A DNA stretch of 64,000 nt from contig NC_091273.1 in the NCBI RefSeq assembly GCF_042100115.1, forward strand, positions 3,348,001 through 3,412,000, written 5' to 3'. Position 1 is the stretch's first letter. Every line of letters starts with the position of its first letter. Shown here in pieces: positions 1-10,123 of this stretch. Under the pieces are notes generated by a model. That model did not search any database. It was not told where the DNA came from and worked only from the letters and a program-made list of their open reading frames with translations. The position numbers were made by a program, and so were the translations under genes. Source of the DNA: Alternaria dauci. Its lineage: Eukaryota; Ascomycota; Dothideomycetes; Pleosporales; Pleosporaceae.

Positions 1-1364
1 GGCGCATTCCTACACGCATGTCACCAACATTTCATCGTCACCCAGCAAGGCGTTTTGGAGTAATAGAACCACTGAGAGGATGTCATGGGGGTAAAGCGCC
101 GTTGAATAACGACCTACGAGGCGGGAAGGAAGTACGAGATAATGTTCTTATACCATTTTCAAGAATCACGATATTCTCAAGGTCCCCAAAGGAAATGTGG
201 ACTCTCTGTCCATGCCTCGCCTGATGCATGTCTGCCTTCCTTTCGTTCAGTGTCTTTGTGTGCTTTGACGTCCTGTGCAGTTGTTGCGGTGGCCATATTC
301 TTTGTGCTCTGGCCTGTTGTAACCACCGTGGCTTTATCACCGCTACAAAAGACAGCCATAACATCTTCTTTCGACACCATCTTCGCAGGCTCTGTCACGG
401 TGTTCAGACTTGCTTGTTTACCCACGTCGTATTTCAGATTTGATTCACTGTCTCTCTCGCCTTCTTCATAATCGTACACGCGCGCGTGCAAAGCTAGATG
501 GGCATTCATTTCTGATTTTGAAATGCCAAGTTTGATGTGTAACGGTATGTTTTTCCAGGTTGTTGTGATGTTTGTGTTGCTGATGGGTCGGCGCTGGGGA
601 TACATTGGGAATTGAGGAGGCAGAGGGGAGAAATGTTTGTACGTTCATGAAGGGATTAAGAAGAGGAAATATCAAGATGCTAGGTGTTGGCTGACACCTG
701 TGATCTATATATCCGCATCACTGGCGACTATTCATTGGTTTTGATTCCTTGTCATATTAATTCAATTAGCGACACGACTTCTCCAGCTGACACTGGAAGA
801 GGGAATGAAGAACTACGCTTGTGTGATTATGACATGCATTCATCGGCTCGTTGTCGTGCGACCTGGAAGAATCCACCATCCCGTGCGATCCTGTCTTCGC
901 CGACAACCACGGCCTGTCCCTCAGATGCTAACTGAATCTAATTCCTGCCGAGATTGCAGCAGCTGTAGTCTTTCTTAGAGACACCAATAGATTCTGCCAC
1001 CATGTGCCCACTGGGACTTGTCGTTCGCGAGTTTCGCTTAGGGCGTAGCCGGTCCGTTATTCTTTACCTGTTGAGATGTTTCCACGTATATAAGTCCAGT
1101 CCATTTTCACATTGCATCAAACGTAATTGTTCATTGATACGCGGGGGCGTCCCCAAGATCTTAAATTATTATCAAATGAGCGACTAAAAAGCTAGAAAAC
1201 AACACCCGCGAGACAAGACCGGAGTGTTGGACCCGACTGATCTCACACTTCCTCTGCGACTCTCAGTGCATCCATATATATCATCGAACCCATGACTCTG
1301 GACCGCTTCTGTCGTTTTGCTTTCGAGTCAAATAGGGATTCAATTTCCAGCGATGCAAGGCCAC
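1..1364. other. Left-end stretch without a supported gene
   Basis: No convincing gene was found. A minus-strand open frame at 177-605 could begin at an internal Met (MNAHLALHARVYDY...) and give about 109 residues rich in Lys, Glu and Thr, but it has no recognisable domain, no signal peptide and no clear splice sites, so I do not call it. The right part (about 1180-1364) is the 3' flank of the first small secreted protein gene and shares a 17-bp identical block (1220-1236) with the 3' flank of its paralogue (2625-2641). Confidence 0.5.
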
Positions 1365-1804
1365 CTAGATGGTAATCCAAGAGCGGATAGCCAAGTTTTG
1401 GCACCCTGGAGCCTGACCGGGCCTGATATCGATAAAGTTTCCGCTCGTAGTCGACGTGAGCTGAGAGCAAGGCAAGTTGAAGAACCTCACTTTATTTCTA
1501 TTAGCAAATTACTCCTCGATAACACGGTGCATCGCATACCGGTTCTGTTGAAGTTGTTGATGTCGAACAAGGTGCTAGCGAACGGCCCAACAGTCAGGTC
1601 CTGGCATCCGGCAAGCCCCACAGTGCCCGACTGTAGGAAGACAGTATCCTCGGCCCAGGGAGAGGGACCGCAGCCGCCGTCGCGGAAGAAGCGGGCGTAG
1701 ACGCGAGCAGCGCCTTCGAGCTGGCGCTTCTCCTCTAGTTCGAGAGGAATGGCGCTCACTGTGAGCGCAGCGGCGAGAAGAGTGGTGAGAACGGTGAGCT
1801 GCAT
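1365..1804 (-). CDS. Small secreted cysteine protein, copy 1 (candidate effector-like)
   Basis: Two exons, complement(1365..1489, 1540..1804), with a 50-bp intron (donor GTATGC, acceptor AAAG), give 129 residues. Residues 1-18 form a signal peptide (MQLTVLTTLLAAALTVSA), and a Lys-Arg at about 26-27 could be a Kex2 site. The mature part has four cysteines: GCG, GCQ, PCSQL and GCQ. The same pattern, together with the FFRD.GCG..SPW and DI.PG motifs, occurs in the neighbouring gene at 2721-3246, so the two are tandem duplicates. The intron model is supported because splicing restores a C-terminal segment (RFFNLPCSQLTS...IDIRPG...GCQNL) that aligns with the paralogue; reading through gives a shorter, unmatched tail. 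No family is recognised. A secreted role at the host or environment interface is inference only. Confidence 0.75.
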
Positions 1805-2720
1805 GACTGGAATTGGAAGCAGAGGAGCTATGATATAGGTAGATGGGTAAGAGAGTGATGAGTTGATATGGTGAGTTGGTGAGTTGGGAGAGGAAGTAAA
1901 GATATGTTGGCTTATGATGCTTGCTTTATATGTCTCGATGTGGTGTCTATAGTGTCATATAGCAACTGATTCATATAACCAAGCGCTGTTGCTGTTACGT
2001 ATTGCCTTCCTCTCCCAACTCCAGTGTGGAGCTCGATTTTGATCGCGCAGTTGGTGGCTTGCATCGCTTCATGTGGACTCAGTAGGATACGGCAAGTATG
2101 ATGCTTGTGAGAAGCTCTTATCGAGCGACTAGAACCTTCTAGGATCGTTTTATCAGCCAAGATGTAACATAACGCGGGGGGACAGCACGTTGGTGGCTGG
2201 TAGTTGGTGGGTTTATACGAGGCAGCAACGCAAAGATCCTCTGGTGTGAACTGAAACTTCGTGTCACATTTTAGGAATGGCCTTCTAAGCATCTCGATCT
2301 TGCAGGTAAGCTGATCGACCTTGCATGCATACCTTTCCACGTGCATTGAGGCTGCATCGATAGGTTATGGTTCACCCACTACAAGCTGACAGATCTTGCA
2401 CCTGCCTAGCGAAAGTTACGAACCGAATCCTAAGGAATTGGCCAACTTCCACGATGCACGAGAAGTGAAATTTTTCTCTAGTATTTCAGCCAGTACATCA
2501 TTCGTGTCGCTGTTATTTTGCATGCTGGGTTGCCCCGCGTTGTTATATTCTACTATAAACGAGTGACTAGAAGCATCTAAGATGTGTGAGTTACTTCCTG
2601 CTTCAACCCCACTGTGATGGGAATCGGAGTGTTGGACCCGATTCAGATCACATCATACTACCACACAACAAGACTATCCTCATTTCCTTTGCTGACTGGC
2701 TCCTCATCACCCTAATTCGT
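1805..2720. other. Spacer between the two secreted protein genes
   Basis: It holds the promoter of copy 1 (TATAAAG at 1924-1930) and the 3' flank of copy 2. A 144-codon minus-strand frame at 1912-2346 overlaps the putative promoter, has no family resemblance and is not called. The block at 2625-2641 (CGGAGTGTTGGACCCGA) is identical to 1220-1236, showing that the tandem duplication includes 3' flanking DNA. Confidence 0.5.
1924..1930 (-). promoter_or_regulatory. TATA-like box of secreted protein copy 1
   Basis: On the minus strand this reads TATAAAG, about 120 bp upstream of the start codon at 1804. The paralogue has the same heptamer about 97 bp upstream of its start. The match between the two genes is the main support. 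Confidence 0.4.
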
Positions 2721-3246
2721 CTACAAAGTGACATAAGATTTGAGCGTCAGCGTCTGGCAGCCAACTGAACCGGGCGTGATATCAATGTGATGTCCACTGT
2801 CGACAGTGGTAAGTTGAGAGCAAGGGAGATCGTAGAAACGAACTGAATGTCACTGGTCAGCTTCTTTTACTCTATTCTCATTAGCATGCTGTAAGCACAT
2901 ACTTGTCCTGGTAAGACTGCCAGTCTCGTTGAAGTAGGTGCTGGGGAAGTTGAAGCTTGGGGGTAGGTTCATGCACGTGCTGAGGCCGATGGCGGTGGTG
3001 TTCTGAAGTGGGACGTAGTCGTCGCCCCATGGGCTTCCGTCGCGGCCACATCCGGTGTCGCGGTAGACTGGAGGTTAATGCCAAGGTTAGTCATCTTCCT
3101 TGGCAGCTTTTGTATCTGTAGAGACATTACGTACAAGTGGCGCGAACATGTGGGATTTCCTGGCGAGCCTCATTGCTGTTGGCAGGCGCGGCGGTAGCGG
3201 TCACGGCCATGGAGGCAAGGCAGACGGCAAGGGCTGTGAATTGCAT
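2721..3246 (-). CDS. Small secreted cysteine protein, copy 2 (candidate effector-like)
   Basis: Three exons, complement(2721..2842, 2903..3067, 3135..3246), give 132 residues. The first intron has a GTACGT donor, a CTAAC branch and a CCAG acceptor; the second has GTATGT and TCAG. Residues 1-20 are a signal peptide (MQFTALAVCLASMAVTATAA). The mature chain keeps four cysteines in the motifs FYRDTGCG, STCMN, PCSQLTT and GCQTL. Two Asn-X-Thr sites (NTT, NET) could be glycosylated. The second intron is at the position equivalent to the only intron of copy 1, while the first intron is absent from copy 1, so one intron was gained or lost after duplication. No known family is recognised. The exon model rests on reading phase and on the paralogue alignment. 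Confidence 0.75.
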
Positions 3247-4429
3247 CTTCGAGATTGGGGTACTGAAACGTGATAGTATTGTTGATCGAGTTTATGGATT
3301 GGCTTAGCAGGATTGGCATCCCTTCGTTGTAAGTCAACTCCGCTTTATAGCAAAAGGCTATGCCTCCGCTGAGGTCCGCACTTCGCCGCTACCCTAGATT
3401 CCGTGACGTGTAGGAAAGGTCCTCTTTTCCTATGAAATGCCACAGGAGCTCTATGCTTGGAATGTTTCCAACCGTTTCAGTTGGTGGCGCATCTCTTTCG
3501 GTGGTAGGGCATACGTCAGTTAATGGTAGAACACCTTGCTAATGTCTCTGCGGACGTAAGATAAGCCGCCAAACAACAAGACTTTGTCGATTCGAGACAG
3601 GAATGTAGTTGACTGCTCACTCGATCGAGCATGCAACTGTTTTTGCGCCCACGTGGGTGTATAGATGATGACATTATATCTCGTATATGGGCTCGTGCTA
3701 GTAGAACTCCTACTCGCTTAGGAGCTCTTTCCTTTCCTGTTATGCTGATGACGACCAATGTCAATGCTTGGAAAGCGGCAAATATCGGCTATGGATAGCC
3801 AACGCAATATCTGCTTCCCGTCTTAATGCTTAAAGTTAGCACTTGAGTACTACATGTGAGTTCATCTGGTACACCAGAAGGCGTGATGACTAGCCAGTGT
3901 CTCCCGACTGACTAGCGTAAGGCACATAGGAAGATGAGCTGTGTAAAGCGAAGCGGAGCTCGCTGGCAAGGTCTACCAGTACGAAGCAGTTGCAGACGGT
4001 CAGCGTTGGCGGTGACGAGTCCACGTGTAGAATTGCCTTGGACCTTGAGGAGACCTGGTTTGGCAGTGATGACTGGGTAGTGCTTTGGGGTAGTGACGAT
4101 TCGTGGCGGAGAAAAGTCCCAGAGAAGGCTCGCTCGCTTCACTGAATCTAGCGAGTAAGAGGCCTGAAGCATCAAGCTGCACCCTGGCAAGTCACCCGCC
4201 ATCCGTCGTCAGCTTACGGATGGCGCTGCTGACCCCACGGCCGGCCAATAGTAGCTCATCAACAGCGACCAGTGATGCGCCTAGAACGACAACAAGTTGA
4301 CGTACGAGCGGCCCGTCCCACTGTTTGTTTCCAGGTCGACGTTTCCCAAACGATGAGGGGGTCGGTGGTGTTTTTTTAATCATTACGTTCGTACATTCAA
4401 TTAGCGTCATATATCTACCAAGCTCGACG
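3247..4429. other. Intergenic stretch
   Basis: Apart from the TATA-like box at 3343-3349, nothing is supported. Short overlapping frames at 3516-3764 and 3912-4202 lack domains, signal peptides and splice-consistent extensions. Confidence 0.5.
3343..3349 (-). promoter_or_regulatory. TATA-like box of secreted protein copy 2
   Basis: TATAAAG on the minus strand, about 97 bp upstream of the start codon at 3246. The same heptamer lies upstream of the paralogue. Confidence 0.4.
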
Positions 4430-6151
4430 CTAGAAGACAGCAATCTTCGGCAATGGCTTGTTCTTTACTTGCTCAAACGTCATCCTTCTAGCCCCCACAT
4501 ACCCAGAGCTTCCTAACCCATTCCGAGAGTCGCTTCGCGTCCTGTTGATGCTGTCTTCTGCGGTCTCAGCATAGATGAACGTGCTTGAGATTCCCACACG
4601 ACTAGCGGATTTTAATTTCCGAACTGGCACCGGTTTACGTATAATGATCTTTACGTCATGCTCTCTCTGGAATTGCCTGTTTGAGGCAACGTGTGGGGTA
4701 CTGGCCGTGCGCGTATGGTGCCTAATCTGACTTTTAACATGCTCCATATCAGCTAGAGGTGCACCATTCTCCATGGCATAAGCAGCCTCCCTACTACTAG
4801 CGCTCTTGCCCTCAATGACACTGTCCGAAAAACGGTTACTTCGGCTTTGAAGCTCATCAGATGCACGTCGCGAACTAGATCTTGAGCTTAGGCGAGTTGG
4901 ACGAGTGAGAGTTATCGAGGAGCGCGAGTATTGGCTTCGGTAATATGATTCGGTGCTGGGCAAATAGGCATATGAGTGTGTCAACGGCGGAACCGACGTG
5001 AGACCGTCGGGATGAATGGCACGCCATGTAGACAACGAATACCGGGCTGGTACAAACAAGGGTGTGGCCTCCAGTTTTCGCGTAGGACCAGATAAACGAG
5101 GCGGACGCGTCAAGGATCCACGATGTATAGGCAAATAGGATAAGTAGTCTGCAGTGCCGACTGACAAGTTGCGCTGTGCCGCTATGTAAGCAGGAGGTAT
5201 AGGCGGCGGTGCATAAGGCGAAGTAAAAATCCTGGAATCTGATGAATTGATTCCAGAAGGAGCGGAAATAATCGGTGGTGTCAGACGTTTGCTTCGGCTG
5301 ACCGTGTCGAATGATCTGCTCCTACGTGTCGACGCAGGTCCGTGTTGGTCATGAATGCTCTTCTCCGATATCCCTACTCGGCTGTCCGTTAAGGATGGCG
5401 CAAATGAAGGATACGGTGAATGCAGTATGTTTGCAGGCTTTTGATAGCCGTGCCTGAACAGATGAGCTTCGAAGGGACGATTGGCAACGGCAAGTACTGC
5501 AAAAAGAACGCATGACGTGATTCTAGTGACACAATTAGACTCTGCCCAAAATGGGGGAACGGTTTCGACCTACAGCGATATGGCGGCAAACGCCATGCCA
5601 ACACAGCTCCCTAAGCAAATAGAACCAGATTCCCAACCTTGAAGTCCAGGCGCCTCACGTAAGCAAATAGGTCTTCTGGCGACGATTATCATGTTCCATC
5701 CCGTCGTCAGCAGCCACAAGACGCATAGCAAAATCACTAGGCGAACGGCAACGTAGGGGGTCTTTTTGACTGCCGAACTGTTTCGCTGCTGCTGCTCCCA
5801 TGCCTTTTGTTTGCGGGAGAAAAACGTGTGTAAGAAAACGTATACGATTGTTGCAAGAGCCTATGGGATTTAATGAGTATTGTTCTTTGCTGCAAGGCTC
5901 CAAGCACATACTGAAGTCAGAGTCAAGACCACCGGCGCGACATTTGTTATATCCCGCGGATCAGATACTATCTGGTAGAGTGAAGTGACGAGACATACGA
6001 TGGCACTCCAGATCAGCACATTAAGGAGGAGGGTGATGCATATAAGAGTGACTTTTCGACGCGGAATCCCGGGACGGGGTTTAATCGTTTTGGTTTCCGA
6101 CTTGGTGAGCGCTTCTTCAGCATCGCTGTGGCCGAAGTAGGATGCAGCCAT
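4430..6151 (-). CDS. Four-helix membrane protein with long disordered tail, unknown function
   Basis: Three exons, complement(4430..5522, 5574..5860, 5912..6151), joined by two 51-bp introns (GTATGT...CATAG and GTAGGT...CTAG), give 539 residues in unbroken phase. The start at 6151 gives MAASYFGHSDAEEAL, a short acidic cytosolic-type N-terminus. Hydrophobic segments lie at about 35-60 (VTLICITLLLNVLIW), 72-95 (APVVLTLTSALATIVYV), 120-145 (VRLVILLCVLWLLTTGW) and 165-190 (GMAFAAISLITSCVLFAV). The remaining 340 or so residues are rich in Ser, Arg and Pro and look disordered. Each intron removes an in-frame stop and the joins fall inside helices 2 and 4, which supports the model. The layout resembles tetraspan or MARVEL-like fungal membrane proteins, but no diagnostic motif is seen. 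Confidence 0.7.
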
Positions 6152-6942
6152 GCAGTGAATGATGACTCGCAGGCGGAAGAAGGACAGTATTCTTATCGCA
6201 AGCACAATAACGGTACATTGAGGAAAGTGTGGCTAGGGTATAGCTGGGTATAGAACGGTCTAATAAGAAGCAATGACGATAGTGGCTTTCAAGAGGTTCT
6301 TGGATAGAGCCTGAACGTCTCATACAGGTGACGTCTCAGAGGCAACGCTACCCGCCTTGAGCGGTTGGTCCGTTCTCACACACGGCTCTTTCCTGGTTTG
6401 ATTGTCTTTGCTACATGATGTGGATGCTCGGTGTACCAGACAGATGTTATATGGGTGCTGTTGTCGGCGTGAGGGGTTTCATGCTCATCCATGCAAAGGC
6501 AACAATCGAGGAAATGTACGACATTTCAGCTCCGCTCGATAGCACTATGTCTGCCATGGGAGAAATTTTCGTCTGTGTGATCACGCGGTGGGAGTCTGTT
6601 CATTGTCGCAGAGCACCTTCGCTGCATACGCAATGCATTCATGCAAAGCGCTAGTGATGGATGGGTCCCCCAGATAGATTGTCCGTATAATAGCACCGGC
6701 AATGCCAGCCAAGAGATGGAATCCCGCAGCTCTGCGACAAAGTCTCCAGTTTCTTATTGTGCGTGCATCGGCAGCGGTATTCGCAGGATGGATGCGGTGC
6801 CGCCGGCTGTGATCGGCGATGATACGATGATAGGGTTAATGCAAATGTGCCAACGTGTGGTGCTCGGCGCTGGTGTTTCGGCGTCTCTGGTCTCGGGAGG
6901 GTGTGTTCCGAGTATGCCCAAGGACGAGGTGGAATTCCGGAT
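6152..6942. other. Intergenic stretch between two minus-strand genes
   Basis: Contains the 3' flank of the SNARE gene and the promoter of the membrane protein gene. The overlapping frames on both strands (6415-7057) are antisense or shadow frames of the flanking genes or are featureless. No regulatory site is clear. Confidence 0.5.
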
Positions 6943-7752
6943 TCAAAGGAACAGGAGTAGAACAAGGAGGAGGATCAGCACGAAGATGAGGACGCCGATG
7001 CAGCAACTGGACCATGAATCTAGGGAAGCCAGTCAGCGATGCCCGTTGCATGGATAGCACGAATCTTACCTTCGTTTTGTTTGATGACCCAGCCGACCTT
7101 TTTGAGGCCTGTTTGAAGCTTGCCACCGACTCTGTCTGCCACGTTGTCGACATCGGCGAGTAGTTCGCCCTGCTCCTCAAGCTCACGGCCCATGTCGTCG
7201 GCTTGCTGTCGCAGGTTGCCGACAGTGCGGAAGACGCCGTCAAGGGCCTCGTCCTGCTCGTGCATCATCTCCAACTGTCTCTCCTGCTCGAATGCCGCGT
7301 AGTTGTCCTCGTCCTCGAAGGAATCCGGGTCGGGCAGATTGTCTTTTGCGTGTTGGACCGTCTGCTGCAGTTCCTCGCGCATATTCTCAATCTCATAGCC
7401 GACATCCTTGACCAGCGTTCTCCGCCGCTCGACTTCGTCAATTTCCAGGCCGAAGCGATAGGGGTCATGCTCGACGGCCTTGACGCTCTCGACCAGGTCC
7501 TCGAGGTCCTGACTGAGGTCTTGGAGCGTCTGCTCGAGTTCGCTGCGCGCTTCGCGAAGCTCGGGACTGTTTGCCGACGAGGCTGAGGAACGGATACGCA
7601 GATACGACTTGAACAGCGGGCGCGCCGTATTGAGGGCAGACAATACGTCTCTATAGCACGTGTCAATGGAGGTGGATGTCCAAATCGCGAAGGGAGCCGT
7701 CTTACGCCTGCACCTGGAGGAAAGGATCCTCGTCGTTCTGTGATGACATCAT
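6943..7752 (-). CDS. TLG1: Qc-SNARE, syntaxin-6/Tlg1 family
   Basis: Three exons, complement(6943..7019, 7070..7650, 7706..7752), give 234 residues. The N-terminus (EDPFLQVQADVL) matches the conserved EDPF start of syntaxin-6 proteins, followed by a helical N-terminal domain (about 10-105) and a SNARE motif (about 145-205) with the zero-layer Gln in RELEEQGELL. The third exon supplies the tail anchor SWSSCCIGVLIFVLILLL plus a few residues. Tlg1/syntaxin 6 acts in fusion of endosome-derived vesicles with the late Golgi. Without the last intron the protein would lack its membrane anchor, so that intron (GTAAGA...CCTAG) is well supported. Two adjacent ATG codons (7752, 7749) could start translation. 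It is divergent from the methyltransferase gene with 283 bp between start codons. Confidence 0.92.
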
Positions 7753-8035
7753 CTTGGGCTGCGCGACACCGATTGTCCCTCCAGAGTATAGCCGTGAAGC
7801 AGGATGGGCGTCGATGGAGCGTGGGCGAGAGTGTTGGAGCGTGTCGATACGCTGTCCGGTACGAGCGATGACGCGCCCCAACAACACCTCGGCACGGACC
7901 CACCTTCCCAAAAAAAAAAATCGCCCACAGTGAGTCCACAACTCCACTACACCTTCGCGATGGCGCTCTCACCAAGGTCGCGGATACGCAACAACAACTA
8001 CAACGCCCTGTGTATAGGAGATATTGGATAACACA
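7753..8035. promoter_or_regulatory. Bidirectional promoter region between SNARE and methyltransferase genes
   Basis: A 283-bp gap separates two divergent start codons, so promoter elements for both genes must lie here or in the 5' ends of the genes. It contains an 11-base A run at about 7910-7920. No specific factor site is recognised. Confidence 0.5.
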
Positions 8036-10123
8036 ATGGGTCCGGACACGCCTCTTCCCCTTCCTCCCCATTTCACCAATGCTGAAGAGTACATCGACTC
8101 GTTGCTGAACTTGACAACCTCCTCACGGCTGCTCCAGACACTATGCGGAGGTGTTCACATACTGGATTTCTACACCAGGTCACCTGATCTCTACTCGCAT
8201 ATCTTGCCGCAGTCATGGAGAGAATGGTTCAGGACGCGAGACATCATGGACATCTTGGACCTCTTGATGAGGGAAGACCTCAGCCAGTTCGGTCCGGAAG
8301 GACAGGCCAACGATAAAACCTGGCGCAATGGTCCTGCACCGCCTGAAGAACTGCTACACTACATCCGGACTGTACGGAATCACTTGTTGGCTCGTGACTT
8401 TCCTCCACCCAATTCCGGCCTCCAGCCTCAAAAGGCTGCTATATCCCGTCACATCGCAACTGGCATGAAGGTCAAAAAAGTGCACGAAGTCGACAACTTT
8501 GCGCGCTACATTGACAGACTCACCTCCGAGATAGCGCAGTCTGATAAGAAACCCATTACCCACCTCGTGGATTTTGGCTCAGGTCAAAACTATCTTGGTC
8601 GCGCACTCGCTGCACCCCCTTACTCCAAGCACATCGTCGCCGTAGAAAGTAAGCAGCATAACATCGAGGGAGCAAAGAACATGGACATCTTGGCCAAGTT
8701 GGTAGCAAAACCTACGGTCATGAGGAACAAGAAGGAGTATCGCGCCAAGATGGGCAAAGTGAAGAAGGGCAAGAGGGTTGAGGAAGATGCATCCGCTTCA
8801 GCCACCCAGAATACTAATCTAGCGTCGCCACTTCAAGCCGGTGTGAGCTGCGATGAGCATGGCTGTGCACCACCTCAATTCTCTCAAGATGTTCCAAATC
8901 CTGCTGCACCTGCTGAATCTTCTCCCGAGACCAGCGGGCTTGCAGACCCGATTCCGGCTACAAAGACTTCTACACTACAGATATACAATGAAGGCCATGG
9001 TAGTGTACAGTACGTGGAGCACATCATCAAGGACGGCGATCTAACACCTGTTATTGACCAAGTCCTGGACAGCTCACGTGTACCCGAGGAGATTGTGAGC
9101 TCGGAGACATGTGTAGTTGCTGAAGCTACCAATTTGAACGCTGTACCCAAACCAAAGGACGTTAACGCCATGGTCATCTCACTGCACTCATGTGGCAACC
9201 TCGTTCACTACGGGCTACGCTCTCTGCTCCTCAATCCACACATCTCCGCAGTAGCAATGGTAGGATGTTGCTATAATCTGCTCACAGAACGCCTTGGTCC
9301 TCCTACCTATAAGCTACCTATGCTCCGTCCTAATCACCCACGCCTGGATTCTACTTCCAAAGCCTTCGATCTGCAAGGATTTCCCATGTCGGAGAGACTT
9401 GCAACCTACCCCTTGCCATATACACCTCTGGAATCTTCTGATAATGACTTGAAAGTAGACGATGAGCAAGTCAAACAACCAACAGGCGTACGGCTCAACA
9501 TCACAGCCCGCATGATGGCCGTGCAAGCACCTTTCAACTGGGGTGTAACTGACTCAGAACTCTTCTTCACTCGTCATTTCTATCGAGCCCTGCTCCAGCG
9601 TATCTTCCTAGATCGTGGCGTGGTCTCCGCACCCTTGGACGAACAAGGCCTTGTTGGCGGGGCAGTATCAGCTAACGGCCATACCTCTCAAGTGAACTGG
9701 ACACCGCCAAATGGCCGCGGTCCTGGCCTCTCGTCGGACGGCACAACTACGCCGCTTACCATCGGTACCCTGCGCAAATTTGCCTATAGCGACTTCGTCT
9801 CGTACGTTCGCGCCGCACTGGCAAAACTCACGGCTGAGAACTCTTTCTGTGAGGTTGATCCAAACTTTATCAAGGAAAAGATGGATGGGTTGACAGATGA
9901 CGATATCAGAGACTACGAAGTGAGCTATGCCGAGAGGAAAAAGGAACTAAGCGTCATGTGGAGTCTGATGGCCTTCAGCGCCGGTGTAGTGGAAGCTGTC
10001 GTGGTCACAGACCGATACTTGTGGCTCAAGGAGCAGGAGGAAGTGGAGCATGCGTGGGTTGAGCCGGTATTCGAGTACAAGTATAGTCCACGCAACCTTG
10101 TCGTTGTGGGCATCAAGAAGTAG
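8036..10123 (+). CDS. METTL25/RRNAD1-type methyltransferase-domain protein
   Basis: A single exon of 695 residues starting at the ATG at 8036 (the frame extends only four codons upstream, without an ATG). The Rossmann motif I reads VDFGSGQNYLGRALA at about residues 178-192, followed by an acidic residue after the next strand (AVESKQHN), as in S-adenosylmethionine-dependent methyltransferases of the Methyltransf_32 family. Further conserved blocks are VISLHSCGNLVHYGLR (about 382) and VGCCYNLLTERL (about 408), both typical of METTL25 and RRNAD1 proteins. A poorly conserved insert rich in Ala, Pro and Ser (about 235-320) separates them. Substrate and cellular role are not established for fungal members. 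Confidence 0.85.
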   Translation: MGPDTPLPLPPHFTNAEEYIDSLLNLTTSSRLLQTLCGGVHILDFYTRSPDLYSHILPQSWREWFRTRDIMDILDLLMREDLSQFGPEGQANDKTWRNGPAPPEELLHYIRTVRNHLLARDFPPPNSGLQPQKAAISRHIATGMKVKKVHEVDNFARYIDRLTSEIAQSDKKPITHLVDFGSGQNYLGRALAAPPYSKHIVAVESKQHNIEGAKNMDILAKLVAKPTVMRNKKEYRAKMGKVKKGKRVEEDASASATQNTNLASPLQAGVSCDEHGCAPPQFSQDVPNPAAPAESSPETSGLADPIPATKTSTLQIYNEGHGSVQYVEHIIKDGDLTPVIDQVLDSSRVPEEIVSSETCVVAEATNLNAVPKPKDVNAMVISLHSCGNLVHYGLRSLLLNPHISAVAMVGCCYNLLTERLGPPTYKLPMLRPNHPRLDSTSKAFDLQGFPMSERLATYPLPYTPLESSDNDLKVDDEQVKQPTGVRLNITARMMAVQAPFNWGVTDSELFFTRHFYRALLQRIFLDRGVVSAPLDEQGLVGGAVSANGHTSQVNWTPPNGRGPGLSSDGTTTPLTIGTLRKFAYSDFVSYVRAALAKLTAENSFCEVDPNFIKEKMDGLTDDDIRDYEVSYAERKKELSVMWSLMAFSAGVVEAVVVTDRYLWLKEQEEVEHAWVEPVFEYKYSPRNLVVVGIKK

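Noticed and set aside
177..605. 142-codon minus-strand frame near the left end
   Set aside because: Hydrophilic and possibly coding, but no domain, clear start or splice support; left uncalled.
1912..2346. 144-codon Cys-containing minus-strand frame between the secreted protein genes
   Set aside because: It overlaps the likely promoter of copy 1, has no signal peptide and resembles nothing; probably chance.
5655..5909. Separate small proteins suggested by short frames at 5389-5604, 5655-5909 and 5870-6205
   Set aside because: They are fragments or off-frame readings of one spliced 539-residue membrane protein.
7265..8071. 268-codon minus-strand frame over the SNARE gene
   Set aside because: It is an off-frame shadow of the SNARE coding region, which has clear family motifs in another frame.
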